Assembly: GCA_963700775.1 (NCBI GenBank)
Contig: CAVOYU010000005.1
Span: 62,001-126,000, forward strand
DNA length: 64,000 nt
Direction of reading: 5' to 3'
From: Thermohalobaculum sp963700775
GTDB lineage: Bacteria > Pseudomonadota > Alphaproteobacteria > Rhodobacterales > Rhodobacteraceae
Below are positions 34,446 through 43,600 of this stretch, piece after piece. A program made the translations under genes and the position numbers. A model generated the notes under the pieces. It worked only from the letters and a program-made list of their open reading frames with translations, searched no databases and was not told where the DNA came from. Position 1 is the first letter of the stretch. Every line of letters starts with the position of its first letter.

Positions 34446-34577
34446 GGCCGCATATACGGCGCATGACGGTCGGATGCAAGCCGGAGGCCGCGCCGCCATG
34501 GCGCTCAAGCACGTTGCAGTGCGCGGGCGGGTTTGGCATCAAGGGCGCCGACGCCCGGCAGTCCGGACGGGGAGAGC

Positions 34578-35546
34578 ATGAGCCTCAGCGACCCACTGAC
34601 CTTCGCCGCGGATGCGGGCGAGCTCGACCGCGCCGCGCATCTGCGCTGCGACGCGGCCGAGCTGCTGGCCGGGTCCGCCGCCCGCCTGCTGCCGCAGTGG
34701 AGCGAGAAGCCGCTGATCCGGCTGGGCGGCGATGGCGGCGAGCCGGCGCTCGGCTGGGTCGTGCCCGAGCCCGGCCTGCTGGCCGCGGCAAGCGAGGCGC
34801 CGGTGTTCCTCGGCCGGTTCCGCGGTATGGACTGCTTCACCGCCGATCTCTCGGGACTCGGCGAGGAGGCGCTGGCCACGCGCTTCGGCGCGGGGATGAA
34901 GTTCATCGACCTGCGCTCGGTCGCCGGCCAGCTCGACAAGGCCGAGGCGGCGGTCGCCTCCACCGCCAAGGGGGTGATCGGCTGGCATCGCATCCACCCG
35001 TTCTGCGCCCGTTGCGGCCAGCCGAGCGCGCCGGCCGACGGCGGCTGGCAGCGCCGGTGCACCGCCTGCAACGCGCCGCACTTCCCCCGCACCGACCCGG
35101 TCGTGATCATGCTGGTGACCAGGGGCGACAAGGTGCTGCTCGGCCGCCAGGCCATCTGGCCGCCGGGGCTCTACTCGCTGCTCGCCGGCTTCATGGAGCC
35201 GGGCGAGACCATCGCCGACGCGGTGCGGCGCGAGACCTTCGAGGAGACTTCGGTGCGGGTCGGTCGCGTCGGTTTCCTCGCCTCGCAGCCCTGGCCCTTT
35301 CCGGCAAGCCTGATGCTGGGCTGCTGGGCCGAGGCGCTGACGGACGGGATCGTGATCGACGCCGAGATCGAGGATGCGCGCTGGGTCAGCCGCGCCGAGG
35401 TGGCGCTGGCGCTGGAGGGCAGGCACCCGCACTTCGCCTCGCCCCGGAAGGACGCGATCGCGCGCTGGATCCTGACCGCCTGGGTGGCGGGCGAGATCGG
35501 GGACGAGGTCCGCGACGCGGGCGGGACGGCGGCAGCCAGGGCGTGA
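34578..35546 (+). CDS. nudC: NAD(+) diphosphatase / deNADding enzyme
   Basis: 322 residues. NudC hydrolyses NAD(H) to NMN(H) and AMP and removes NAD caps from RNA. The zinc ribbon has C143, C146, C161 and C164. The Nudix box at about 204-226 reads GFMEPGETIADAVRRETFEE; the usual Gly after EE is replaced by Ser (EETSV). The NudC-specific SQPWPFPAS motif follows. The ATG at 34578 has GGGGAGAGC immediately upstream; an in-frame ATG 15 codons earlier lacks a good site. Divergent from ffs. Confidence 0.94.
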   Translation: MSLSDPLTFAADAGELDRAAHLRCDAAELLAGSAARLLPQWSEKPLIRLGGDGGEPALGWVVPEPGLLAAASEAPVFLGRFRGMDCFTADLSGLGEEALATRFGAGMKFIDLRSVAGQLDKAEAAVASTAKGVIGWHRIHPFCARCGQPSAPADGGWQRRCTACNAPHFPRTDPVVIMLVTRGDKVLLGRQAIWPPGLYSLLAGFMEPGETIADAVRRETFEETSVRVGRVGFLASQPWPFPASLMLGCWAEALTDGIVIDAEIEDARWVSRAEVALALEGRHPHFASPRKDAIARWILTAWVAGEIGDEVRDAGGTAAARA

Positions 35547-35597
35547 TAGGATGACGCGGCGCGGACGCCGCCCGCTTCGAGCCGGACCCGGACCAGA

Positions 35598-37043
35598 ATG
35601 CAGGACCTGACCGAGACCCAGACCTTCGACGACGCCGACGCCGCGGTGGCGCGGGTGGCGGAGATCTACAATGCCAGCGTGGCGCGGCTTCGGGGCGCCT
35701 TCGAGCGGGTGCGCGGCGGGGCCGCCAGCGGCCTGGCCGGGCCGGTCGCCGCCAACTATCCCTATGTCGGCTTCACCGTCGGTCACGCAGACCTGAACAC
35801 CGATGCGCGGCATTCCTACGGGGTGCTGCTCGAGGCCGGGGACTACCGTGCGACCTTGACCCGTCCGGACCTCTTCGGCGCCTATTACCGCGAGCAGATC
35901 GCCATGGTGATGCGCCGCCACCGGATTCCGGCCCAGGTAGGCGTCAGCCACCGGCCGATCCCGCTGCCCTACGTGGTCGAGAGCAGCGTCATCGACATCG
36001 GCGAGCGCGAGGTGCGGGCGCTGCAGGAGCATTTCGCCCTGCCGGACCTCTCGACCACCGACGACGACATCGCCAACGGCACCATGGCGCTGCGCTCGGG
36101 CCGGCCGAAGCCGCTGGCGATCTTCAGCGCCGAACGGGTCGACTACTCGCTGGCCCGCCTCCAGCACTATACCGGCACCTCGGCGGAGCACTTCCAGCAC
36201 TTCATCCTGCTGACCAACTACCAGCGCTATGTGGACGCCTTCGTCGAGCACGGGCTGGCGGAGGCCGGGCGGAACGGATACAGCGACTTCGTCGAGCCAG
36301 GCGACCGGGTCCACGGGCCGGGCGCCGCACCGCCGGGCGCGCCGCCGCGGCACCTGCCGCAGATGCCCGCCTATCATCTGAAGCGCTCCGACGGCGACGG
36401 CATCACCCTGGTCAATATCGGTGTCGGGCCGTCGAACGCGAAGACCATCACCGACCACCTGGCGGTGCTGAGACCCCACTGCTTCCTGATGCTCGGCCAC
36501 TGCGCCGGCCTGCGGCGCAGCCAGCTGCTGGGCGACTATGTGCTGGCCCACGGCTATGTGCGCGCCGACCATGTGCTGGATCAGGATATGCCGCTGTGGA
36601 TCCCGGTGCCGCCGATCGCCGAGGTGCAGCAGGCGCTGCAGGAGGCGACGGCGCTGGTCACCGGCCTCGAGGGGCTCGAGATGAAGACCCGGATGCGCAC
36701 CGGCACGGTGTTCACCACCGACAACCGCAACTGGGAGCTGCGCTTCGACGAGCTGTTCGTGGCTCTCAACCAGAGCCGGGCGATCGCTGTCGACATGGAA
36801 TCGGCCACGGTGGCGGCGAACGGGTTCCGGTTCCGGGTTCCCTACGGGACGCTGCTCTGCGTCTCGGACAAGCCGCTGCATGGCGAACTGAAACTCGGCG
36901 GCATGGCGAACGCCTTCTACCGCGAGCGTGTCAGCCAGCACCTGAGCATCGGGCTTGAGACGATGAGAATTCTGCGCGAGCGCGGCGTCAACCGGCTGCA
37001 CTCGCGCAAGCTGCGCGGGTTCGACGAGCCGGCCTTCCGCTAG
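35598..37043 (+). CDS. amn: AMP nucleosidase
   Basis: 481 residues, the normal size. It cleaves AMP to adenine and ribose-5-phosphate, adjusting the adenylate pool. The N-terminal regulatory region is followed by a nucleoside phosphorylase fold with NIGVGPSNAKTITDHLAVLRP, MLGHCAGLR and AIAVDMESATVAANGFR, all family-typical. The ATG at 35598 has only a weak purine stretch before it. It follows nudC by 51 bases; both degrade adenine nucleotides, so a shared transcript makes sense. Confidence 0.94.
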   Translation: MQDLTETQTFDDADAAVARVAEIYNASVARLRGAFERVRGGAASGLAGPVAANYPYVGFTVGHADLNTDARHSYGVLLEAGDYRATLTRPDLFGAYYREQIAMVMRRHRIPAQVGVSHRPIPLPYVVESSVIDIGEREVRALQEHFALPDLSTTDDDIANGTMALRSGRPKPLAIFSAERVDYSLARLQHYTGTSAEHFQHFILLTNYQRYVDAFVEHGLAEAGRNGYSDFVEPGDRVHGPGAAPPGAPPRHLPQMPAYHLKRSDGDGITLVNIGVGPSNAKTITDHLAVLRPHCFLMLGHCAGLRRSQLLGDYVLAHGYVRADHVLDQDMPLWIPVPPIAEVQQALQEATALVTGLEGLEMKTRMRTGTVFTTDNRNWELRFDELFVALNQSRAIAVDMESATVAANGFRFRVPYGTLLCVSDKPLHGELKLGGMANAFYRERVSQHLSIGLETMRILRERGVNRLHSRKLRGFDEPAFR

Positions 37044-37069
37044 GCGGTGGCCGGCGCCGGCGCTCGATC

Positions 37070-37351
37070 CTAGCGCTTGACCTTGGCGATCGAGTCCTTG
37101 AACGGCTTCACCGCCTTGATGCTGGCAACCGTGGTCGCCGGCGAAACCATCGAGGCGCCGGTGGCCGGGTTGCGAACGGTGCGCGCGGCGCGGTGCCGGG
37201 CGTCGATCTTGGCGATCCCCGGCAGAGTGACGGCGCCGCTCTTCAGGCCCTTCAGCACCACCCCAGGCAGCGCGTCAAGAACCGCACCTGCGGCGGCCTT
37301 GCTTTGCCCGCTCGCTGCCGCCAGCGCGTCGACGAGTTCCGATTTCTTCAT
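37070..37351 (-). CDS. HU-family DNA-binding protein
   Basis: 93 residues. MKKSELVDALAAASGQSKAAAG is the HU/IHF helical start. The DNA-binding arm has ARTVRNPATGASM, where RNPATG is the conserved proline-containing tip. A short basic tail ends KDSIAKVKR. GGGAGGGG precedes the ATG by 3-4 bases. It is convergent with amn, 26 bases apart. Whether it is HU or an IHF-like paralogue cannot be decided; the residues after the arm are somewhat divergent. Confidence 0.88.
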   Translation of the reverse strand: MKKSELVDALAAASGQSKAAAGAVLDALPGVVLKGLKSGAVTLPGIAKIDARHRAARTVRNPATGASMVSPATTVASIKAVKPFKDSIAKVKR

Positions 37352-37610
37352 GGTCCCCTCCCGATATGGCGCACCCACGGGGCACGCACGGTTGCGTCCG
37401 GAACCACCGAATCGGAAGAACGCGCCCGGATCAATCGTTTTTTTGCGCAACCGACGAGCCAAGGTGCCGCAGACCGAAAAAAACTCCCGAAAATCGCTGA
37501 ATCGGCGCTCCGGCGGGGTGGGCCGGCGCCCGGTGTGGCCAGACGGCCGGAAAGCGCGATATTGTGGAATCCGGGCTTCCGACGCGGGAAAGCCGACGGG
37601 AACCGCACCG

Positions 37611-38108
37611 ATGACGCCATCCGGAACGCCGCCTGCGAACGACAAGACCGCGCTGCGCGAGGCGCTGGGCGCCTTCGCTACCGGCGTGACCATTGTCACC
37701 GCGCGCACGCCCGGGACCGGAGAGCCGGTGGGGTTCACGGCCAACTCCTTCACCTCGGTCTCGCTCGACCCGCCGCTGCTGCTGGTCTGCCTCGCCCATC
37801 TGGCGGCGAGCTACCGCGTGTTCCGCGAGGCGGGGAGCTTCGCGGTGAACGTGCTGGCCGCTGACCAGGAGGAGACGGCGCGGCGCTTCGCGACCCGGGG
37901 CGCGGACAAGTTCGGTCCGACCCGCTGGCATCCGGGCGCCGAGGGAGCGCCGCTGATCGAAGGCTGCCTCGCCCGGTTCGACTGCACCATGCACCAGCGG
38001 GTGACCGCCGGGGACCACGACATCCTGATGGGACGGGTCATCGGCTTTTCGCGCCACGCCGGCGAGGCGCTGCTGTACCATGGCGGGGCGTTCCAGCGGC
38101 TGGGATAG
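37611..38108 (+). CDS. Flavin reductase family protein
   Basis: 165 residues. ALREALGAFATGVTIVTA and GFTANSFTSVSLDPPLLLVC are the FMN-binding split-barrel signature of HpaC/flavin:NAD(P)H reductases, with NVLAADQEETARRFA following. These supply reduced FMN to monooxygenases. ATG 37611 fits the family start; ribosome-site evidence is weak. No partner monooxygenase is nearby. The stop is 3 bases from the convergent co-chaperone gene end. Confidence 0.85.
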   Translation: MTPSGTPPANDKTALREALGAFATGVTIVTARTPGTGEPVGFTANSFTSVSLDPPLLLVCLAHLAASYRVFREAGSFAVNVLAADQEETARRFATRGADKFGPTRWHPGAEGAPLIEGCLARFDCTMHQRVTAGDHDILMGRVIGFSRHAGEALLYHGGAFQRLG

Positions 38109-38111
38109 GGG

Positions 38112-38792
38112 TCAGCCGGCCTGCGCCTGCCGGATCTCGCCATAGGCGCGGGTGACCGCCGCCAGCCGCTCCTCGGCAAGGCGACGGGCTTCCTCCGGGA
38201 TGCCGCGGGCGATCATGCGGTCCGGGTGCAACTCGCGCACCAGCGCCTTGTAGCGCTTGCGCACCCGATCGGTCGTGGCGCCGGCCTCGAGGCCGAGCAC
38301 CACCCAGGGGTCGTACTCGCCCGCCAGGTGGCGGGCGCGGATGGTGCGGAACCGCGCCTCGCTGACCCCGAAGATCCGCGCCACCTCGCTCAGGAATGCG
38401 GCTTCGGCCTCGTGGTAGCCGCCGTCCGAGGCGGCGATGTAGACCAGCCCTTCCAGCAGGTCGGACAGGACCTCGGGGCGGTCGCGGAACATGCCGGCGA
38501 TCTGGCGGGCGTAGAGATCGTAGCCGGCGACCTCGGTGCGGGCCATGTTGAAGACCCGCGCGGCGTTCGCCTCCTCCTCGCGGGGGATGTGGAAGATGCG
38601 GCGGAATGCGGCGATCTCGTCACGGGTGACGCGCCCGTCGGCCTTTGCCATCTTGGCGCCGAGCGCGATCACCGCGATGGTGAAGGCGACCGTACGCTCG
38701 GGCGGCGTACGCAGCTTCTCGAACGCCGCCGACAGCGGTTCGCCTTTCGCCAGCGCGGCGATCGCCTTCCTGATTCGCTTCCAGATCGACAT
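38112..38792 (-). CDS. DjlA-like co-chaperone (TerB + DnaJ domains)
   Basis: 226 residues. Residues about 35-150 form a TerB-like helical domain (ALGAKMAKADGRVTRDEIAAF; AASDGGYHEAEAAFL). The C-terminal J domain has DPWVVLGLEAGAT and the HPD tripeptide in RELHPDRM, needed to stimulate DnaK. No N-terminal transmembrane helix, unlike E. coli DjlA, so probably cytosolic. The ATG at 38792 gives MSIWKRIRKAI, the common family start. Confidence 0.9.
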   Translation of the reverse strand: MSIWKRIRKAIAALAKGEPLSAAFEKLRTPPERTVAFTIAVIALGAKMAKADGRVTRDEIAAFRRIFHIPREEEANAARVFNMARTEVAGYDLYARQIAGMFRDRPEVLSDLLEGLVYIAASDGGYHEAEAAFLSEVARIFGVSEARFRTIRARHLAGEYDPWVVLGLEAGATTDRVRKRYKALVRELHPDRMIARGIPEEARRLAEERLAAVTRAYGEIRQAQAG

Positions 38793-39006
38793 TCGGTGCA
38801 GTTTAGGGGGTTGGCGTGTTCGGGAAATGGCCGAGTCATGAACTGCGCGGCAATGCATCTCGCCCCGGACTTACCTATGCTGACTTGCCGAAACCGGCTG
38901 GCCGAAACTGACTGAACGCCCCGGACTCGCCGGCGCCCGGCTTGCTCCCGGCCGGGCCGGTCTGCAATGCTCCCGTTCAGGGATGACGTCACCGAGGGGG
39001 AAACCG

Positions 39007-39927
39007 ATGCCGCCGACCCCGCAGCGGACCCGGACCTACCGCCACCACCATCTGGACAGCACCCGCTGGGACGCGTTCCGGCCGCGCGCGGGCGATATCG
39101 TGATCGCCACCTCCTACAAGGCGGGCACCACCTGGACCCAGGCGATCGTCGCCAACCTGCTGTTCCCGGGCGGCGCCTTCCCGGCCGCGGTCTGGGAGAT
39201 GTCGCCCTGGATCGACATGCGGGCCGCGCCGGTCGGTGGGCTGATGGAAAAGCTGGAGGCCCAGACCCACCGGCGCTTCGTCAAGACCCACCTGCCGCTC
39301 GACGCGCTGCCCTGGCATCCGGAGGTCCGCTACATCTTCGTCGGCCGCGACGGGCGCGACGTGTTCATGTCGCTGTGGAACCACTACACCAACTACACCG
39401 ATGAGACCTTCGCCCGCTTCAACGACACCCCCGGCCGGGTCGGGCCGCCGGTGCCGCGGCCGCCGGAGGACATCCACGAGCTGTGGCGCAACTGGTGCAG
39501 CCGCGGCTCGTTCGACTGGGAGACCGACGGCTGGCCGTTCTGGTCGCATCTCAGGGTGACCCAGAGCTGGTGGGAGCACCGGGCGCAGCCGAACATCCTG
39601 ATGCTGCATTATGCCGATCTGAAAGCCGACACCGGCGCCGAGGTCCGGCGGGTGGCAAGGTTCCTGGGGCTCGACCGCCCGGCGGCCGAGCTCGACGCGG
39701 TGACCGAAGCGGTGTCGCTGGAGGCAATGCGCCGCCAGGCCGAGACCTATGCGCCGCGGGGCGGCGCGAGCTGGAAGGGCGGTGCCCGGGGCTTCCTCTA
39801 CAAGGGGACCAACGGACGCTGGCGCGACGTTCTCTCGACGGACGAGCTGATGCTCTACGAGGCCGCATGCGATCGGGCGCTGACCCCGGACTGCCGGGCC
39901 TGGCTGGCGGCGGGCGGGCCTGCCTAG
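39007..39927 (+). CDS. Sulfotransferase family protein (cytosolic type)
   Basis: 306 residues. The PAPS 5'-phosphosulfate loop is ATSYKAGTTWTQAIV and the 3'-phosphate loop is VGRDGRDVFMSLWNHY. RGFLYKGTNGRWRDVLS near the C terminus matches the conserved KxGxxGxWK-type PAPS motif (here KGTNGRW). The architecture is that of eukaryotic-type soluble sulfotransferases, which also occur in bacteria. Acceptor unknown. The ATG at 39007 has GAGGGGG 7 bases upstream. The stop overlaps the convergent GNAT gene stop (CTAG). Confidence 0.88.
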   Translation: MPPTPQRTRTYRHHHLDSTRWDAFRPRAGDIVIATSYKAGTTWTQAIVANLLFPGGAFPAAVWEMSPWIDMRAAPVGGLMEKLEAQTHRRFVKTHLPLDALPWHPEVRYIFVGRDGRDVFMSLWNHYTNYTDETFARFNDTPGRVGPPVPRPPEDIHELWRNWCSRGSFDWETDGWPFWSHLRVTQSWWEHRAQPNILMLHYADLKADTGAEVRRVARFLGLDRPAAELDAVTEAVSLEAMRRQAETYAPRGGASWKGGARGFLYKGTNGRWRDVLSTDELMLYEAACDRALTPDCRAWLAAGGPA

Positions 39928-40418
39928 CCGTCGAGCGCCAGCACCATCAGTGCCAGGTCCAGCCGTTTGCCGCGCTTGATCCCGACACCGGTGAGCCGGC
40001 CCTGCTCTGCGAACCCGAGCTTCCGGTGCAGCTCCAGGCTCGCCCGCTGGTCGGCGCTGACGCCGCCGATCATGCGATGCATCCCCGCCGCCTTCGCATG
40101 GGCGATCAGCCGCTCCATCAGCAGCCGGGCGATGCCGCGGCCGCGGGCGTTGCGGGCCACGTAGACCGAATGTTCCACGGTCTCGCGGTACCCTTCCCCG
40201 GCGCGGAACGGGCCGTAGCTGGCATAGCCCAGCACCTCGCCGCCCTCTTCGGCGACAAGCACCGGGAAACCGCCAGCGCTGCGTGCGGCGTACCAGCCGG
40301 TCATGTCGTCGGAGGTCTTCGGCGTCTCGGTCCAGCTTGCGGTGCCGGACAGGATCTCGCGGTTGAGAATCGCGGCAATGGCCGCGAGGTCGCCCGGCTG
40401 GGCGTCACGCAGGATCAT
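39924..40418 (-). CDS. GNAT acetyltransferase, phosphinothricin acetyltransferase-like
   Basis: 164 residues. MILRDAQPGDLAAIAAILN, TASWTETP, and VARNARGRGIARLLMERLI (acetyl-CoA loop RGRGIA) match the Pat/Bar/YncA branch of GNATs, which acetylate phosphinothricin, methionine sulfone or similar. The C-terminal LHRKLGFAEQGRL is typical. Probably preceded in one transcript by a 44-codon membrane peptide gene. Confidence 0.85.
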   Translation of the reverse strand: MILRDAQPGDLAAIAAILNREILSGTASWTETPKTSDDMTGWYAARSAGGFPVLVAEEGGEVLGYASYGPFRAGEGYRETVEHSVYVARNARGRGIARLLMERLIAHAKAAGMHRMIGGVSADQRASLELHRKLGFAEQGRLTGVGIKRGKRLDLALMVLALDG

Positions 40419-40439
40419 CCCCGCAGCATCAGGAAGGGG

Positions 40440-40574
40440 TCAGCGGCGTGGACGGCGGTCCGCGCGAATCGGCTCAACCCGGACCGGCACCGGCTGGCGC
40501 TCCGCCTTCCCGCCCCGCCGTGTGGCGGCGAGCAGGAGGGTCAATCCAAGGATACCGATCAGGGTCAAGCTCAT
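40440..40574 (-). CDS. Putative 44-aa membrane peptide
   Basis: ATG at 40574 with GGAG 6 bases upstream opens 44 codons: a hydrophobic helix (MSLTLIGILGLTLLLAAT) followed by a basic tail (TRRGGKAERQPVPVRVEP). It ends 21 bases before the GNAT start, so the two may be cotranscribed. The clean ribosome site and single-helix/positive-inside layout support it, but I recognise no family and it could be chance. Confidence 0.4.
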   Translation of the reverse strand: MSLTLIGILGLTLLLAATRRGGKAERQPVPVRVEPIRADRRPRR

Positions 40575-40666
40575 CAGGCTCTCCGCGTCTTTCCCCCTCT
40601 AACGTAATCGTCTATGCCCGTCGCGTCGAGTCACAAATGTGGAAATTTTCGGGCGGAGACACGGGA

Positions 40667-43600
40667 ATGGTCGGGGGAGAAGTCGATCCGGCATGGGATT
40701 TCTGGGTCGACCGGGGCGGAACCTTCACCGATGTGGTGGCGCGCCGGCCGGATGGGAAGCTGCTGACCCGGAAGCTTCTGTCCGAGAATCCCGAGCAGTA
40801 CGAGGACGCGGCCCTGCAGGCGATCCGCGAATTCTTGGGCCTCGGGCGCACCGAGCCGATTCCGGCCGGGCGGGTGAACCGGGTGAAGATGGGCACCACG
40901 GTTGCCACCAACGCGCTGCTGGAGCGCAAGGGCGACCCGACGGTGCTGGTGATCACCCGCGGGCTCGCGGACCAGTTGCGGCTGGCCTACCAGAACCGCC
41001 CGGACCTCTTCGCCCGCCAGATCGTGCTGCCGGAGATGCTCTATTCCCGCGTCATCGATGCCGACGAGCGGGTGCGCGCCGACGGCACGGTGGAACGGCC
41101 GCTCGACGAGGCGAAGCTGCGCGCCGACCTCGCCGCCGCCCATGCGGCGGGCATCCGGGCCTGCGCGGTGGTGTTCGTGCATGGCTACCGCCACACCGAC
41201 CACGAGGCCCGCGCGGGCGAGATCGCCCGCGAGGCCGGCTTCACCCAGGTCTCGGTCAGCCATGTGGTCTCGCCGCTGATGAAGATGGTGAGCCGCGGCG
41301 ACACGACGGTGGTCGACGCCTATCTCAGCCCGATCCTGCGGCGTTACGTGGACCGGGTGGCGGCGGCCTTCGAGGGCGACGCCTCGGGCAAGCTGATGTT
41401 CATGCAGTCCTCGGGCGGCCTGACGGATGCACGGATGTTCCAGGGCAAGGACGCGATCCTCTCCGGCCCGGCCGGGGGCGTTGTCGGCGCGGTGCGCACC
41501 TCCGAGATCGCCGGCTTCGACAAGATCATCGGCTTCGACATGGGCGGCACCTCGACCGATGTCTGCCATTTCGCCGGCGAGTACGAACGCGTGCTGCTGA
41601 CCCAGGTCGCGGGCGTCCGGATGCGCGCGCCGATGATGAACATCCACACGGTGGCCGCGGGCGGCGGCTCGATCCTCCAGTTCGACGGCACCCGGCTCCG
41701 CGTCGGCCCCGAGAGCGCCGGCGCCAATCCCGGCCCGGCCGCCTACGGACGCGGCGGGCCGCTGGCGGTGACGGATGCCAATGTCATGGCCGGCAAGCTC
41801 CTGCCCGAGTTCTTCCCGGCGATCTTCGGCCCCGACGCCGACCGGCCATTGGACGTGGCGGCGACGAAGGCGAAGTTCCAGGCGATGGCGGCCGAGGTCG
41901 GCAAGGATCCGGTCGAGCTCGCCGACGGCTTCATCAAGATCGCGGTCGAGAATATGGCCAACGCGATCAAGAAGATCAGCGTCCAGCAGGGCCACGACGT
42001 CACCGAATACTGCCTGACCGTGTTCGGCGGCGCCGGCGCCCAGCACGCCTGCCAGATCGCCGATACGCTCGGCATGGAGACCTGCCTCGTCCACCCGATG
42101 GCCTCGCTGCTGTCGGCCTATGGCATGGGGCTGGCGGATATCCGGGCCAGCCGCGAGCAGGCGGTCGAGGCCGAACTGACCGGGGACAGCCGCGCCACCG
42201 CCGAGGCCGAATTTGAGCGTCTGGGCGCCGAGGCTGTCGCCGAGGTCGCGCGCCAGGGCATCGCGCCGGAGGCTGTCCGGCTGGTCCGCACGGTCATGCT
42301 GAAGGTGAAGGGCACCGACACGGCGCTGGGCGTTCCCTTCGGCACGGTAGCCGGGATGCTCGAAGGCTTCGCCGCGGCCCACCGCGCCCGCTTCGGCTTC
42401 GATGCGCCGAAGAAGCCGCTGGTGATCGAGGCGGTCACGGTGGAGGCCATCGGCGATGCCGCTGATCTGGCGGAGGAAGCCGTCCCCACCGCCACGCGCG
42501 ACGAGGCCGAGATCGATGTCGCCCTGATTGCGGACTTCTACTCTGACGGCCGCTGGCACGGCGCCCGGTTCGTTCGCCGCGAGGCGATGCGTCCGGGCGA
42601 CACTCTCACCGGCCCCGCGGTGCTGGTAGAGCCCCACACCTCGATCGTAGTCGAGCCCGGCTGGCAGGCGCGGATCACCGCCCACGACCATGTCGTGCTG
42701 GCCCGCATCGCGCCGCGCGAGGGCCACGCCGTCGGCACCGAGGCTGACCCGGTGATGCTGGAGGTGTTCAACAACCTCTACATGTCGATCGCCGAGCAGA
42801 TGGGGGCGGTGCTCGAGAACACCGCCGTCTCGGTCACCATCAAGGAGCGGCTGGATTTCTCCTGCGCCGTCTTTGACGCGATGGGCGACCTGATTGCCAA
42901 CGCCCCACACATGCCGGTGCATCTCGGGTCGATGGCCGCTTCCGTGCGCACGGTCATGAAGCTGAACCCGGACATGAAACCGGGCGATGTCTATGTGCTG
43001 AACGCCCCCTACAACGGCGGCACGCATCTGCCAGACATCACCGTGGTGACGCCGGTCTGGAACGACGAGGGCACGAAGGTGCTGTTCTACACGTCGGCCC
43101 GCGGCCACCAGACCGATGTGGGCGGGCTGACGCCCGGCTCGATGCCCCCCGACAGCCGGGTGGTCGAGGACGAGGGGGTGCTGATCGATAATTTCAAACT
43201 GGTGGAGGGCGACGGGAAGGGCGGCGGCCAGTTCCGCGAGGCCGAGGTGTACCGGATGCTGACCACGGCCAAGTATCCGGCCCGGAATCCGCTCGAGAAC
43301 ATCGCCGACCTCAAGGCCCAGGTCGCCGCCTGCGAGAAAGGGGCGGCTGAGTTGCGCAGGATGGTCGACCATTTCGGCCTCGGCGTGGTGCAGGCCTATA
43401 TGGCCCATGTCCAGAACAACGCCGAGGAGCTGGTGCGCCGGCGCATCCTGGCGCTGAAGGACTCCGAATACGTCTACGAGATGGACCCCGACTATGACGG
43501 GCGCCCCCGCGCGATCCACGTCAAGGTCACCGTCGACCATGACGCCCGCTCGGCGACCATTGACTTCACCGGCACCACGGGCCAGCTCGCCACCAACTAC

